A DNA stretch of 34,202 nt from CAYPOY01 sp964412395 (GTDB taxonomy: Bacteria > Chloroflexota > Anaerolineae > B4-G1): NCBI GenBank assembly GCA_964412395.1, contig CAYPOY010000010.1:1-34202 (forward strand). Reading direction: 5' to 3'. Below, piece after piece: positions 1-8,237 of the stretch. The notes beneath the pieces were generated by a model. The model searched no databases and was not told the origin of the DNA. It saw nothing but the letters and a program-made list of their open reading frames with translations. Both the position numbers and the translations under genes were made by a program. Position 1 is the first letter of the stretch. Every line of letters starts with the position of its first letter.

Positions 1-1027
1 ACGTGTACTCGGGCCAGTGGGCACGGATCTCAGAAATCGCCTTCTGCTGATAGTAGGCCGCCAGTTTCCCTGGATGTTGTTGAATGTCAAGAGTCTCCTG
101 CTGCATCTCTTCGTTCAGATGAGCACGGGCAGTCGTGTAGGAAGTGCCCTGTTGAAAGGCGCGCAGTTGGGCCAAGTTGTAAAAGACCAGGTTGATACTC
201 TGAATGGTGCTCAGTTCTGCTCGCCCTGTGATAGAGTAGTTCCTGATCATCCATGGGGTGACAACGAGGGCAAAGGTCAGAACGACGGCAAGGGCTACCC
301 GCCACCACTGCTTGCTGCCCCTGGGGTACAACAACACGGGCAGTAGACCGGACACTGGGCCAAAGTAAAACAGGACCGGTCGGACCAGTGTGTCCAGGCC
401 CAGCAGCAGCCCGCTCAGGAAGCCGTATTGCCATCGCTTCTTGCGAATCATCACACTCCAGATGACCATCCCCCCCAGGAAGGCACAGTTAAACAGGGTT
501 TCCGTCATCAGTTGATTGGCGTAAATGACACTTCCGACCTCTACGCTCATCAACGTCGCCACCAGTGTTCCTGTGCGGGGGCTTCCCCATAATCTCCCCA
601 GGCTGTAGGCCAGGGCCACGGTGAGGGTGCTGATGAGGATTTGCACCAGGATCGCCGCTGCGGGAAGCGGCCCGAAGATGGCATAGTTAGCCGCCAGAAA
701 AGCGGGGTAGAAGGGCGTCCTGTTTACCTCTGGCTTCCATACCCCAGCTTCGTCGGGAGAGCCAAAGTGGTGGAACTGGAGAAGGTTGGCGGCCAGCTCA
801 TGGTATCCGTGAGAATCGGGTTGGAGGAATCTCTCTGGATGACCGGCCATGGCCTGGAAAACCAGCAGGCGCATGGCGAAGGCGACGAGCAATATGAGAA
901 CCGGCAGGTATCTGATACCCCTTGCAGGTTGCGCAATCTGTATCGGGCCGCGCCGCCGGGGCGCACAATCACCAGATGTTAGCACCATCGAGCCAGAGGC
1001 TACTTCTTTTACGGATGGTTCTCTCAT
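1..1027 (-). CDS. GT39/ArnT-like polytopic glycosyltransferase, N-terminal part (3' end off window)
   Basis: An open frame of about 342 codons starts at an ATG whose first base is 1027 and runs off the left edge with no stop. The protein begins MREPSVKEVASG. A first membrane helix lies near residues 41-62 (YLPVLILLVAFAMRLLVFQ), followed by an acidic loop LQPDSHGYHELA and then NRTPFYPAF. Several more hydrophobic segments follow (AAAILVQILISTLTVALAYS, LFNCAFLGGMVIWSV, WWRVALAVVLTFALVV). An Asp-containing first loop after helix 1 and a Pro/Tyr-rich stretch are typical of the GT39/PMT/ArnT family, which moves sugars from polyprenyl-phosphate donors on the outer membrane face. The start overlaps the stop of the upstream oxidoreductase by four bases (ATGA), with AGGAAG just upstream, so the two are probably translationally coupled. 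Family is fairly sure; substrate unknown. Confidence 0.8.
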   Translation of the reverse strand, partial: MREPSVKEVASGSMVLTSGDCAPRRRGPIQIAQPARGIRYLPVLILLVAFAMRLLVFQAMAGHPERFLQPDSHGYHELAANLLQFHHFGSPDEAGVWKPEVNRTPFYPAFLAANYAIFGPLPAAAILVQILISTLTVALAYSLGRLWGSPRTGTLVATLMSVEVGSVIYANQLMTETLFNCAFLGGMVIWSVMIRKKRWQYGFLSGLLLGLDTLVRPVLFYFGPVSGLLPVLLYPRGSKQWWRVALAVVLTFALVVTPWMIRNYSITGRAELSTIQSINLVFYNLAQLRAFQQGTSYTTARAHLNEEMQQETLDIQQHPGKLAAYYQQKAISEIRAHWPEYT

Positions 1028-2451
1028 ATCTTCCTCGCTTCTTCCAGGTACTCGTCGTCAGCGTTCATGGCCCATACATCATGGTTGGCACCGAACAGGT
1101 TCTCCACGGTCAGCAGGGCGGTCAGGATGGAGTGATCGGAGTTATTGTACTTGAAAAGCCCGTACCTGCCTACCGGGTGTAGGTTGCCAAATCGGGCCAG
1201 ATAGGTTCGGATGGTTTCCAGGTGCTCCCGGTAGTGTGCGTCGTATACTGGATAGCACTTCGGCATACGCACCACGAAGGCGTCGAAGACGTCATCCGGC
1301 TCGCAGAGCCGCAAGTGCTGCATCTCTTCTTTTCCCATCTCGATCAGGGTAGCATCGTCGGTCATCCACAGTTCATCCCCCTCGCTGCAGAAGTACTCCA
1401 GGCCCCGCGACGACTGGTGGGGAGCCGGCACCATCCAGGGACTCCAGTTCTTGAAAAGCTGCACCCGTCCTACCCGCACCTGAGGATCGTGTATGTAGAT
1501 CCACGTGTCGGGAAGACGCTCCTCGTGGTTCAACAACAGGTCCACAGTCAGGATAGAGCGGTACTTCAACTGGGTGACGGCGGAGAGAACCTCAGGGGGA
1601 GGAGATGGGGATAGGCGTTTTGCCAACTCGGTGATGGGCATACTGCTGATCACGTGGCTGGCTGGGTACGCTTTTTCGCCTTGCGGGGTGCGAACGATAA
1701 CCTCTGTTACCCGTTGACCATCGTCCACCAGTTGCCTTGCCTCGTGCTGGAGCAAAACCTGGTTGCCCATCTCCCGTACTCGTTCGGCCATTCGCTCGTA
1801 CATCTGCCCCGGCCCCAGGCGAGGATACTCGAACTGCCCAATCAGGCTCTTGACCCGAGGGCCTCGTGACTTGAAGAGGGCGTTCATCAAGGCTGATACA
1901 AGGGACAGCCCCTTGATACGCTGGGCAGCCCATTCAGCCCGAATCTCGGTGCAGGGAATCCCCCATACTTTCTCAGTGTAGGCCTTGAAGAAGTGGCGGT
2001 ACAGCCGGTAGCCGAAACGGTTGGCTACCCAGTCCTCGAAGGTATCCTCGGGACGGCGGGGGAACAGTTGAGCCTTCAAGTAACTCAAGGCGATCCATAC
2101 AGCCTCCCAGGGCCCCAGGCCCACCAGCGCATTAACGGGACGGATGGGATAGTAGAAGAACCGGTTGCGGTAGTAAATGCGGGAGAGACGAGGCCGGATC
2201 AGCAGCTCCTCACTCAGCACCTCGTGCCACAGGTCACGCACAACCTGGTACTTGGTGAAAAAGCGATGGCCGCCGATGTCAAAGCGGAAGCCCTGATATT
2301 CGACTGTCCGAGAGATGCCGCCGACCATAGAGTCGGCCTCCAGGCAAATCACTTTCTGGTGACGCTTGGACAGTTCATAGGCGGCTGCCAGGCCAGCAGG
2401 CCCTGCCCCGATGACGATGATAGGGCTCTCTACGGCGTTTGGCCCGTACAT
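1024..2451 (-). CDS. FAD/NAD(P)-dependent oxidoreductase (amine-oxidase/protoporphyrinogen-oxidase-like)
   Basis: 475 residues. The N-terminus holds the dinucleotide-binding motif VIGAGPAGLAAAYEL (about residues 13-27), an acidic end to beta-2 (CLEAD), and the GGISRTVEYQGFRFDIGGHRFF signature of the FAD-binding amine-oxidase superfamily, to which UDP-galactopyranose mutase and protoporphyrinogen-oxidase-like enzymes belong. A second FAD contact region near the C-terminus reads HPVGRYGLFKYNNSDHSIL. Relatives of this type are common in polysaccharide loci, but their reactions are mostly unproven; a sugar or lipid-carrier redox role is inference. The ATG is preceded by a strong GGAGGA site and the gene overlaps the upstream PHP gene by 22 bases and the downstream GT39-like gene by four. 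Confidence 0.85.
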   Translation of the reverse strand: MYGPNAVESPIIVIGAGPAGLAAAYELSKRHQKVICLEADSMVGGISRTVEYQGFRFDIGGHRFFTKYQVVRDLWHEVLSEELLIRPRLSRIYYRNRFFYYPIRPVNALVGLGPWEAVWIALSYLKAQLFPRRPEDTFEDWVANRFGYRLYRHFFKAYTEKVWGIPCTEIRAEWAAQRIKGLSLVSALMNALFKSRGPRVKSLIGQFEYPRLGPGQMYERMAERVREMGNQVLLQHEARQLVDDGQRVTEVIVRTPQGEKAYPASHVISSMPITELAKRLSPSPPPEVLSAVTQLKYRSILTVDLLLNHEERLPDTWIYIHDPQVRVGRVQLFKNWSPWMVPAPHQSSRGLEYFCSEGDELWMTDDATLIEMGKEEMQHLRLCEPDDVFDAFVVRMPKCYPVYDAHYREHLETIRTYLARFGNLHPVGRYGLFKYNNSDHSILTALLTVENLFGANHDVWAMNADDEYLEEARKI

Positions 2452-3074
2452 GCGGCTTCCTCCAAATCTTCCTCTCGATGAAAGTCTACGCCAGTGAAGA
2501 ACGGGATGTTTGCCTGCCTGAGAGCGTCGGATAGTGGAGGGACGGGCAATCCATATCTTTTGTTCATCTCGTAGACGAGTTCATTCTGCCTCATCACTGA
2601 AACTATCCGGTCTAGTTCATGATTTGAAAATGTCCACCTCATCCTCATCGCAAAAAGCCCTGGATGCACCCAACCGGTAATGACCGGATCGGACAATCCC
2701 TTGAACAAGATTGACAGGTACTCCTCTTTGCTAGATGAGATGTGACCGTGTTCCGCGAGAAAGATGAAGGCGTTGAGATCCTGCTCGGGTATGTTTACGG
2801 CACCGTCGTGTAGTAGCTTTGCTTCAAAGCCCACAATGGCTTCGACTCCACATTCCGCGCTGCACTTCGTGATCCTATTCCTAAAAGCCTCTGGAGGATA
2901 AGTTGGACAGCGCCTTATGTGCTCTATAAAGCAAATGAACTCAATACCCCGCGCAGCAGCGAGGTCGAACACTTCTTCAATTGAGCAGCTTCCGTCGGTG
3001 TAATCTGTGTGCACGTGCCACAACGCTCTCTGGCTGTTAAAGTACTCAGAATAGTCCAGAAGCTGATTGCTCAT
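2430..3074 (-). CDS. PHP-domain metal-dependent phosphoesterase
   Basis: 214 residues. Metal ligands typical of the PHP fold are visible in order: H20-x-H22 in WHVHTDYTDG, E51-H52 in FIEH, E84 in GFEAK, H137 in WVHPG, and D197-x-H199 in GVDFHRE. PHP proteins hydrolyse phosphate esters (histidinol phosphate, nucleotide and 3',5'-bisphosphate substrates) using two or three metals. In a glycan locus the likely target is a sugar phosphate, but that is inference. The ATG immediately follows the TAA of the ATP-grasp gene, with only a weak Shine-Dalgarno, suggesting re-initiation by the same ribosomes. The 3' end overlaps the FAD oxidoreductase start by 22 bases. Local base composition looks more AT-rich than in the oxidoreductase downstream. 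Confidence 0.8.
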   Translation of the reverse strand: MSNQLLDYSEYFNSQRALWHVHTDYTDGSCSIEEVFDLAAARGIEFICFIEHIRRCPTYPPEAFRNRITKCSAECGVEAIVGFEAKLLHDGAVNIPEQDLNAFIFLAEHGHISSSKEEYLSILFKGLSDPVITGWVHPGLFAMRMRWTFSNHELDRIVSVMRQNELVYEMNKRYGLPVPPLSDALRQANIPFFTGVDFHREEDLEEAACTGQTP

Positions 3075-4139
3075 TTAGAACTTCACAATCAAACTATTGT
3101 TCTTGTATACTATTCCACCCCAATACCGGGACAGTCTAACACCCCAGTTGATGTCCGTCTGAGCGAACTCAAATGGCATATCGAGTGCTTGACACATGGC
3201 TCCGACGATCACATTTGCCCGACAAAAGGCACCTAACACCATCGTGCCCTGGATGCGAGGGTTGCATTCGAGGATCATTGGATAGCCTTTTTCGCTGTAC
3301 TTGAATTGAAAACCTATTACATGCTCAAGGCTCAATCCTCTGATTACCTTTGCACACTGACCAATTATCGCATCTTCGCGAATAGATGTGCCAGTAAATG
3401 TGATGCCGCTCCTGATCTTGTCTCTGGTTCGGGGGAGAACAAGGACAGGCTTTCCACTTTTGCACAGGCAATCGACTGAAACTTCCAGCCCGGGCAGGTG
3501 CTGACATACGAGCAAATCAGGGATCGCTTCAGTTGGAAAGATGGCTAGAAGGTCGTCGAGAGAGCACTCAGCAGAATCGGGTTTCTTGTGCAAGAAGTCA
3601 AAGACTCTGTCAGACGACTCTGTAAGTATCCTCAGTCCCCTCATCCCATTGGATACAGGTGGCTTGACTACAACTCTTCTTTCGGGATAGCCAAGCCAGC
3701 ATACTGCTTCCTTCAGTTCTTCTTTAGTCGTTACCAGGTAGTGCTTGGGAACTTCAAGACCTAGTTGCCTCATACTCTGCATAAGCCTGTACTTGTCGTT
3801 GAGAATCTCAATCTTGTCGTGATCATTTACGAGGACCTGACAGCCCAATTGTGCGAACAGTTTCTTGTTGACAGCGAGTGGCACGAGCTCTCTCGTAACC
3901 TGCGGCAATACGATCGAGACGTGCTCTTGTGTCACTATTTCTCGCAACTTGTCCACAAACTCCGCTTTCTCGGGCTCCGGAACGGCATAAAACGTATCAA
4001 AGAGGAGCCTGTTCGCGACCAGCGGGTCAATATCAGTACCAATAAGCCTGTACTGAAATGGCGCCTGTTTGAGGGCCTCCAAAGTTCCGACGGTGCCTGG
4101 GGCGCCGGTCCCAGTGATGAGAATTCCTACAGGATCCAT
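3075..4139 (-). CDS. ATP-grasp ligase (carbamoyl-phosphate-synthase-like large-subunit fold)
   Basis: 354 residues. The N-terminus ILITGTGAPGTVGTLEAL followed by RLIGTDIDP is the pre-ATP-grasp Rossmann domain. The central part NDKYRLMQSMRQLGLEVPKHYLV leads into the ATP-grasp domain (VVVKPPVSNGMRGL), and ILECNPRIQGTMVLG near residue 300 is the Mg-ATP-binding motif. ATP-grasp enzymes of this type join a carboxylate to an amine through an acyl-phosphate. Beside a PIG-L deacetylase, which could expose a free amine, and a PHP phosphatase, a role in attaching an amino-acid or other acyl group to a sugar amine is plausible but inferred. GAGGTGATCAG before the ATG is a good ribosome site. The gene overlaps the deacetylase 3' end by 13 bases. 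Confidence 0.82.
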   Translation of the reverse strand: MDPVGILITGTGAPGTVGTLEALKQAPFQYRLIGTDIDPLVANRLLFDTFYAVPEPEKAEFVDKLREIVTQEHVSIVLPQVTRELVPLAVNKKLFAQLGCQVLVNDHDKIEILNDKYRLMQSMRQLGLEVPKHYLVTTKEELKEAVCWLGYPERRVVVKPPVSNGMRGLRILTESSDRVFDFLHKKPDSAECSLDDLLAIFPTEAIPDLLVCQHLPGLEVSVDCLCKSGKPVLVLPRTRDKIRSGITFTGTSIREDAIIGQCAKVIRGLSLEHVIGFQFKYSEKGYPMILECNPRIQGTMVLGAFCRANVIVGAMCQALDMPFEFAQTDINWGVRLSRYWGGIVYKNNSLIVKF

Positions 4140-4750
4140 CTGATCACCTCAAAGCTCTCGGCGTACCTCGCGCCACATTGACAGCCCCTCATGCTAGCCA
4201 TTCCATATATGAACTCTTTGGTGAAGTAGGGTCGCCCCTGGATAATCTGAGAGCGGTACTTGCTCAGAATCCCCCATTTTATCGCCACGTGCCTCTCGTC
4301 GAGCCGAATCAATAGAGGGTTGGTGAACTGCGTGTGGTTCCATGGCAATTCGTACCCGATTATTGAGGCACAATTCTTGAAAGCACGAATAGATTCAGCG
4401 CTGACCACCTGGTGATCTTGATGCTGGTCATAAGTTGAAGGTGTGAGGACAAGATCGGGTTTGTAGTCTTTCCGTAATTGTACCAGTTCTTCGAGTATTA
4501 TCTGCCGTTTCTCAAAGAGATAGCGAACCTTAAAATCGAACACCTTATAGTCCCTTATACCAAGTTCGGCGATTACATCCTGGAATTCTATCTGCAACGT
4601 GTCCGGGGCCATGCCTTCCGGCAAAGACTCCTCGGCTGTAGAGAATACAACCCAGAAGACATCATGCCCCTCCTCAAGAAACCTGGCGAGTGAGCCGCCA
4701 GCACCGAGTTCGGCATCGTCGGTGTGGGGCGAGAGTACCAGTATCCTCAT
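4127..4750 (-). CDS. PIG-L/LmbE-family N-acetylsugar deacetylase
   Basis: 207 residues, normal length for the family. The zinc-binding signature is SPHTDDAELGAGG (H9, D11, D12; most relatives have PHPDDE, so the Pro-to-Thr change is a small deviation), with the second histidine group DQHQDH at residues 109-113. PIG-L enzymes remove N-acetyl groups from GlcNAc-type sugars linked to lipids or small molecules (GlcNAc-PI, bacillithiol and mycothiol precursors, some glycopeptides). Here it probably edits a nucleotide sugar or polymer. The start overlaps the GT4 stop by four bases and has a CTGGAG ribosome site. It forms a tight set with the ATP-grasp and PHP genes downstream. Confidence 0.85.
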   Translation of the reverse strand: MRILVLSPHTDDAELGAGGSLARFLEEGHDVFWVVFSTAEESLPEGMAPDTLQIEFQDVIAELGIRDYKVFDFKVRYLFEKRQIILEELVQLRKDYKPDLVLTPSTYDQHQDHQVVSAESIRAFKNCASIIGYELPWNHTQFTNPLLIRLDERHVAIKWGILSKYRSQIIQGRPYFTKEFIYGMASMRGCQCGARYAESFEVIRWIL

Positions 4751-5928
4751 GTGTTGCTCCAGATAGCAGTAGTTTGATACAGATTGACGATGTAAGCAAA
4801 GAAGCGCTCCGGCGTATGTTCCGATAACACGCGTTGCCGTGAAGCAAGCCCTCGCTGGGGCAATTGTGGGTCTTTCAGCAGTCTAATGATGGCGCTTGCT
4901 ACAGCGTCCACAGTTGGAGGTATGCGAATTCCGTTCGCTTCGTCCACAAGGCGCCAGGTTTCCCCTACGTCAGTCGCGACGATTGCATTGCCACACGCCA
5001 TTGCTTCAAGTAAACTCTGAGATGGATAGTTTTCTTCGTCCTGCAACGAAACAAAGATGCTAGACTGGCTCAAGATGCGCGTCGGATACGGTTCAAACCG
5101 AATTGTTACGTAGCTAGCGACCTTTAGGTCCTGCACCAGCGACTCTAATTGCGCCTGAAGGTAACCCTCGCCAAGAAGATAAAAATGGACATCGGGGTCT
5201 TGGGCTACCACCTTGGGAATAGCTTGCGCCAATAGTAGCGGGTTTTTGTGATCAACAAAACGTGTGGCAAACACAACCCACTTCTTTTTCTGTAAGGCAG
5301 GCTTGCACAATGAAAGATTCGTGAACGAGCATGGCGCGACCTGTATCTTGTCGCCATCAATACCACGAGAAATCAAATCATCGCGAATGGATGAACTCAA
5401 AGCGTCTATGGCATGGCAGCGCCGCATGGCATAGCCTTTAATAGCTGCTCCCACACCAATGCCCAGGATACGCTTGTCCCAGTAATATTGGGCGGTGTAA
5501 GCAGACATCACGTGACGTATCCCAGGATGCAATAAAAGTGCCGGCAAACTGAAATACATTCCTGTGAGTAGCGGATGCACTATCTCTGGTTTGTGGCGGC
5601 GAACTGCTCGCCAGCATTGCCAGGTATACCAAAAAGCGTCGAGCAGCCACATAACGGGCTGCAAGAAGCGCGACGACCAGTGCGTCCCTCGCGACTGTGC
5701 ATAACGGCGGAACGGCGGCTCCAGCACAATCAAATAAGGATCATGTTGCGAGAGAATGCCCGCGGCCTGTAACAGGTTCAACATAGACCTGTTAATAAGC
5801 AGTCGTGGATGAAAACTATGCCGGGCACCCGGCTGAGCCACGAGCATTTCGAACACGCGTGCGTAGCGCTTTTCCGCTCCACCCAGCCGGCAGCGCATGC
5901 ACAGCATAATCATCAAAACAGAGGACAT
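4747..5928 (-). CDS. GT4-family glycosyltransferase (GT-B fold)
   Basis: 393 residues from the ATG at 5928 (MSSVLMIMLCMRCRLGGAEKR). The frame stays open upstream to 6153, but that part would overlap the preceding gene by 136 bases and encodes no family-like sequence, so I reject the longer start. The N-terminal GGAEKR loop, the VVFATRFVDHKNP strand-loop, LLGEGYLQAQLESL, and the catalytic EX7E element ENYPSQSLLEAMACGNAIVATDVGE identify a retaining GT4 enzyme using a nucleotide-sugar donor at the cytoplasmic membrane. The Shine-Dalgarno at 5928 is weak. An 89-base gap with a hairpin separates it from the previous gene. Donor and acceptor unknown. Confidence 0.87.
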   Translation of the reverse strand: MSSVLMIMLCMRCRLGGAEKRYARVFEMLVAQPGARHSFHPRLLINRSMLNLLQAAGILSQHDPYLIVLEPPFRRYAQSRGTHWSSRFLQPVMWLLDAFWYTWQCWRAVRRHKPEIVHPLLTGMYFSLPALLLHPGIRHVMSAYTAQYYWDKRILGIGVGAAIKGYAMRRCHAIDALSSSIRDDLISRGIDGDKIQVAPCSFTNLSLCKPALQKKKWVVFATRFVDHKNPLLLAQAIPKVVAQDPDVHFYLLGEGYLQAQLESLVQDLKVASYVTIRFEPYPTRILSQSSIFVSLQDEENYPSQSLLEAMACGNAIVATDVGETWRLVDEANGIRIPPTVDAVASAIIRLLKDPQLPQRGLASRQRVLSEHTPERFFAYIVNLYQTTAIWSNT

Positions 5929-5967
5929 CAACTCAGTCTTACCTTGAGTGAAATTACCCAGCCATTC

Positions 5968-5989
5968 TGGCCGGATGACAATCCGGCCA
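5968..5989. repeat. Perfect 9-bp inverted repeat between two transferase genes
   Basis: TGGCCGGAT - GACA - ATCCGGCCA forms a 9-bp stem with a four-base loop in the short gap between the capsule-type transferase (stop at 6018) and the GT4 gene (start 5928). No T-run follows on the minus strand, so it is not a standard intrinsic terminator. It may modulate mRNA stability or weaken read-through, or be chance. Confidence 0.5.
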
Positions 5990-6017
5990 CCCGTCGGAAG
6001 GGGATGTCTATGCAAAA

Positions 6018-7373
6018 TCATGGCTCGAAGAGCACAGATGGATTGAAATCTGCAAAGTAAAACTGGGCCGCCACACCAGGTTTTTTGCCAATCTCCGGCA
6101 CCTGGTCTGGCATCAATGGCCAAGCCACACCGCTGTTGATGATAATGTGGCATTGTTCAGGTGCGCCATCCACCAGCAAGACATAATTGCACACATTATA
6201 TCGTACCGCTTCATACAACAGCGTTGAGTAGAAACTGATGTGAATGTCAGCCTGGGCCAAAAGTTCATAAGCGTTCTTGTTGGTGAGTGTGACGAAGCCG
6301 GGCTGAAGCACGTTGACGTACGCTTGGCTGTCGTCATGTGGATGTGGTTTGATGATAATGTGCCATTGATTGCTGTCCAACTGCGATTTTAAGAAAGAGA
6401 TATAGTGACATAACTCGCGTTGAAAGATTCCCTGTGCACTGATCAGAATAACGGACCTGTCCCGTGAAACTGGCCTTTCTGACTTCTCCGGGACCTTGAG
6501 ATAGTACCCCACTACAATGATCGAGTCCTCGGGGAACATGTTGCCCTGGATAGCCACCTGCTTCCAATATTCACCGTAGACAGCCAGTTTGTCTGGGAAT
6601 AGGGCCTGGCGAAACAAATAACTATAGGACTTGGGGAAGTTGTAAAAAGGATGAGCCGCTATCATGCCGTGCATCAACTCGATCACCTGAATATGCCTGT
6701 GCTTGCAGGCAGCGATAAAGGCTTCTTTCCCGGTGTGAGCCATCAAGAGCACACGCTCTGGAGCCAGCAGGGTCAGCAGGAAACGGTAGGTAAGGAACTT
6801 GGCGTAGAAAAGCAGAACTTTTCTTGCAGCTTCAGCCTCATTGAACCCCAACTCGGGGTATCTGTTTACCAAAGTCTGCGAGTATTGTCGCAGGTCACGG
6901 GCCAAGATCAGACGGCTGATACCGTATAGCAATCCGATAAGGACAGCGAAATCATGAAGGCAAAAATCTGGCCTATATTGTTTGGACACTCCATCGCCAG
7001 CGTCTTCGATGATGATGAATTGGTTGCGCCTCTTTTGATCCACAAGGCGGGCATTATACAGATCGTAGGTCGTATCACCGATAACGGCATGTCTACCGCT
7101 TGTACCATAGAACAGCACACGTGGGGCCATCCGGCTGCGGAGGCCTACGTAGACGGCAACCGCCAGGGCTTTGAAAAGGTTCACGGACTTTGAAAGCGCC
7201 CACACCCAATCCCGGCGCGGCTTAACTCGCTCCCCTCCTATTCGTTTTTCTTGCTCTATCACGAATGTAAAGTAGAACAACTTGAAGAGATTGTAGCCTC
7301 TGAAATAGAACAGGCTGAGGTCGTCAACGATTTCAAAGAATCTATTGGGTTCGTAGGATCTATTGGTTTGCAT
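6018..7373 (-). CDS. Capsule/surface-carbohydrate GT-B type transferase
   Basis: 451 residues from the ATG at 7373 (MQTNRSYEPNRFFEI). An in-frame ATG at 7433 would overlap the upstream SDR by 41 bases and adds unconvincing sequence. Visible elements are ELMHGMIAAHPFYNF (a HG-containing loop), a Rossmann-like second half with VILISAQGIFQREL, the basic IIIKPHPHDD strand-loop, and the STLLYEAVRYN helix. The KPHP and STLLxE pattern is shared by capsule polysaccharide, poly-sialic-acid and CDP-glycerol-type transferases. In a locus with several CMP-ulosonic acid enzymes, a CMP-sugar-dependent transferase is a reasonable inference. There is no signal peptide; weakly hydrophobic stretches (ILARDL, LLFYAKFLTYRFLLTLL) suggest membrane association. 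Confidence 0.65.
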   Translation of the reverse strand: MQTNRSYEPNRFFEIVDDLSLFYFRGYNLFKLFYFTFVIEQEKRIGGERVKPRRDWVWALSKSVNLFKALAVAVYVGLRSRMAPRVLFYGTSGRHAVIGDTTYDLYNARLVDQKRRNQFIIIEDAGDGVSKQYRPDFCLHDFAVLIGLLYGISRLILARDLRQYSQTLVNRYPELGFNEAEAARKVLLFYAKFLTYRFLLTLLAPERVLLMAHTGKEAFIAACKHRHIQVIELMHGMIAAHPFYNFPKSYSYLFRQALFPDKLAVYGEYWKQVAIQGNMFPEDSIIVVGYYLKVPEKSERPVSRDRSVILISAQGIFQRELCHYISFLKSQLDSNQWHIIIKPHPHDDSQAYVNVLQPGFVTLTNKNAYELLAQADIHISFYSTLLYEAVRYNVCNYVLLVDGAPEQCHIIINSGVAWPLMPDQVPEIGKKPGVAAQFYFADFNPSVLFEP

Positions 7374-7392
7374 ACTACGCTGTTGTCCCTCT

Positions 7393-8229
7393 TCACCAAC
7401 AGGTTCTCCCACCGTCCACGACCAGATTCGCACCGGTCATATACGACGATGCATCCGAGACGAGGAAGACAATCGCCGCCTTGTACTCGTCTCGGTCTGC
7501 CATGCGCGCCATCGGGATCAGGTTAGTCAGCCTTTTTACGAAAGCGGGATCCTGGTTGTTGTAGACTCCCCCAGGCGAGATGGCGTTTACCCGCACACCT
7601 TTGTCAGCCCAATACGTAGCCAGGTAGCGGGTCAGGCCAACCAACCCCGCTTTAACCACAGAGTAACTCACAGGCTTTACCGGCTGTTGCGCCTCGGGCA
7701 AGCCTGGTTGGCGGTAGATACGCTGATCGGGCGCAATAACCGCCAGGTCGGAAGCGACATTGAGAATCACACCCTTGCCCCGCCGCGCCATTTCACGGCC
7801 GATGATCTGGCTACACAGGAACGCGCCGGTTAAACCCACTTCCAGGTCTCGGTGCCAGACGTCCAGCGGAAAGTTCTCCAGCCTCGACCAGTGCGCGCCC
7901 GACAGGCCCACTTCCTCCACCTTCGGGTTGTTGGCGGCGTTGTTGATGAGGATGTCCACTCGCCTGAGCGCAGCCAGAGTCCTGGCGAGCGCATCGGAAA
8001 CCGCCTCGGGTTGTGTGATATCACAGCATAGGCCAAGTGCTTGAACCCCATAGGCTGTGGTGATTTCTCCGGCACGTGCCTCAGCCTTCTCACCATTGAG
8101 ATCCAGCAACACGGGGATGCCACCCATCTCAGCAATAGCCTCGGCATGCTTCACGCCTAGCAGGCCGGCACCGCCTGTGATGACTGCCACACGTCCGGTT
8201 AGATCGAAAGCGTCTCTTACAGATTTCAT
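7393..8229 (-). CDS. Short-chain dehydrogenase/reductase (SDR) 1
   Basis: 278 residues from the ATG at 8229 (MKSVRDAFDLTGRVAVITGGAGLLG). The frame is open to 8370, but the extra 47 residues lie inside the GmhA-like gene and are Arg/Gly-rich, so the shorter start is chosen. Classical SDR elements: TGGAGLLG cofactor loop, LDLN at the end of beta-2 (suggesting NAD preference), CCDITQ, LINNAANNP, and the catalytic Ser/Tyr/Lys with YSVVKAG. It would oxidise or reduce a sugar hydroxyl/keto group. It follows the GmhA-like gene by eight bases and belongs to the NeuB1 block. PtmA-type SDRs of legionaminic acid loci are possible analogues, but the equivalence is unproven. Confidence 0.85.
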   Translation of the reverse strand: MKSVRDAFDLTGRVAVITGGAGLLGVKHAEAIAEMGGIPVLLDLNGEKAEARAGEITTAYGVQALGLCCDITQPEAVSDALARTLAALRRVDILINNAANNPKVEEVGLSGAHWSRLENFPLDVWHRDLEVGLTGAFLCSQIIGREMARRGKGVILNVASDLAVIAPDQRIYRQPGLPEAQQPVKPVSYSVVKAGLVGLTRYLATYWADKGVRVNAISPGGVYNNQDPAFVKRLTNLIPMARMADRDEYKAAIVFLVSDASSYMTGANLVVDGGRTCW

Positions 8230-8237
8230 GTGTCCCT

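Noticed and set aside
87..434. A 115-codon minus-strand frame at the left end
   Set aside because: It is a shadow of the GT39-like gene, which runs open in another frame from 1027 off the edge and has clear membrane helices; the shadow is Arg/Pro/Ser-rich with no family likeness.
4747..6153. A 468-residue version of the GT4 protein
   Set aside because: The extra 75 residues overlap the preceding gene and carry no GT-like sequence; the ATG at 5928 gives a normal N-terminus.
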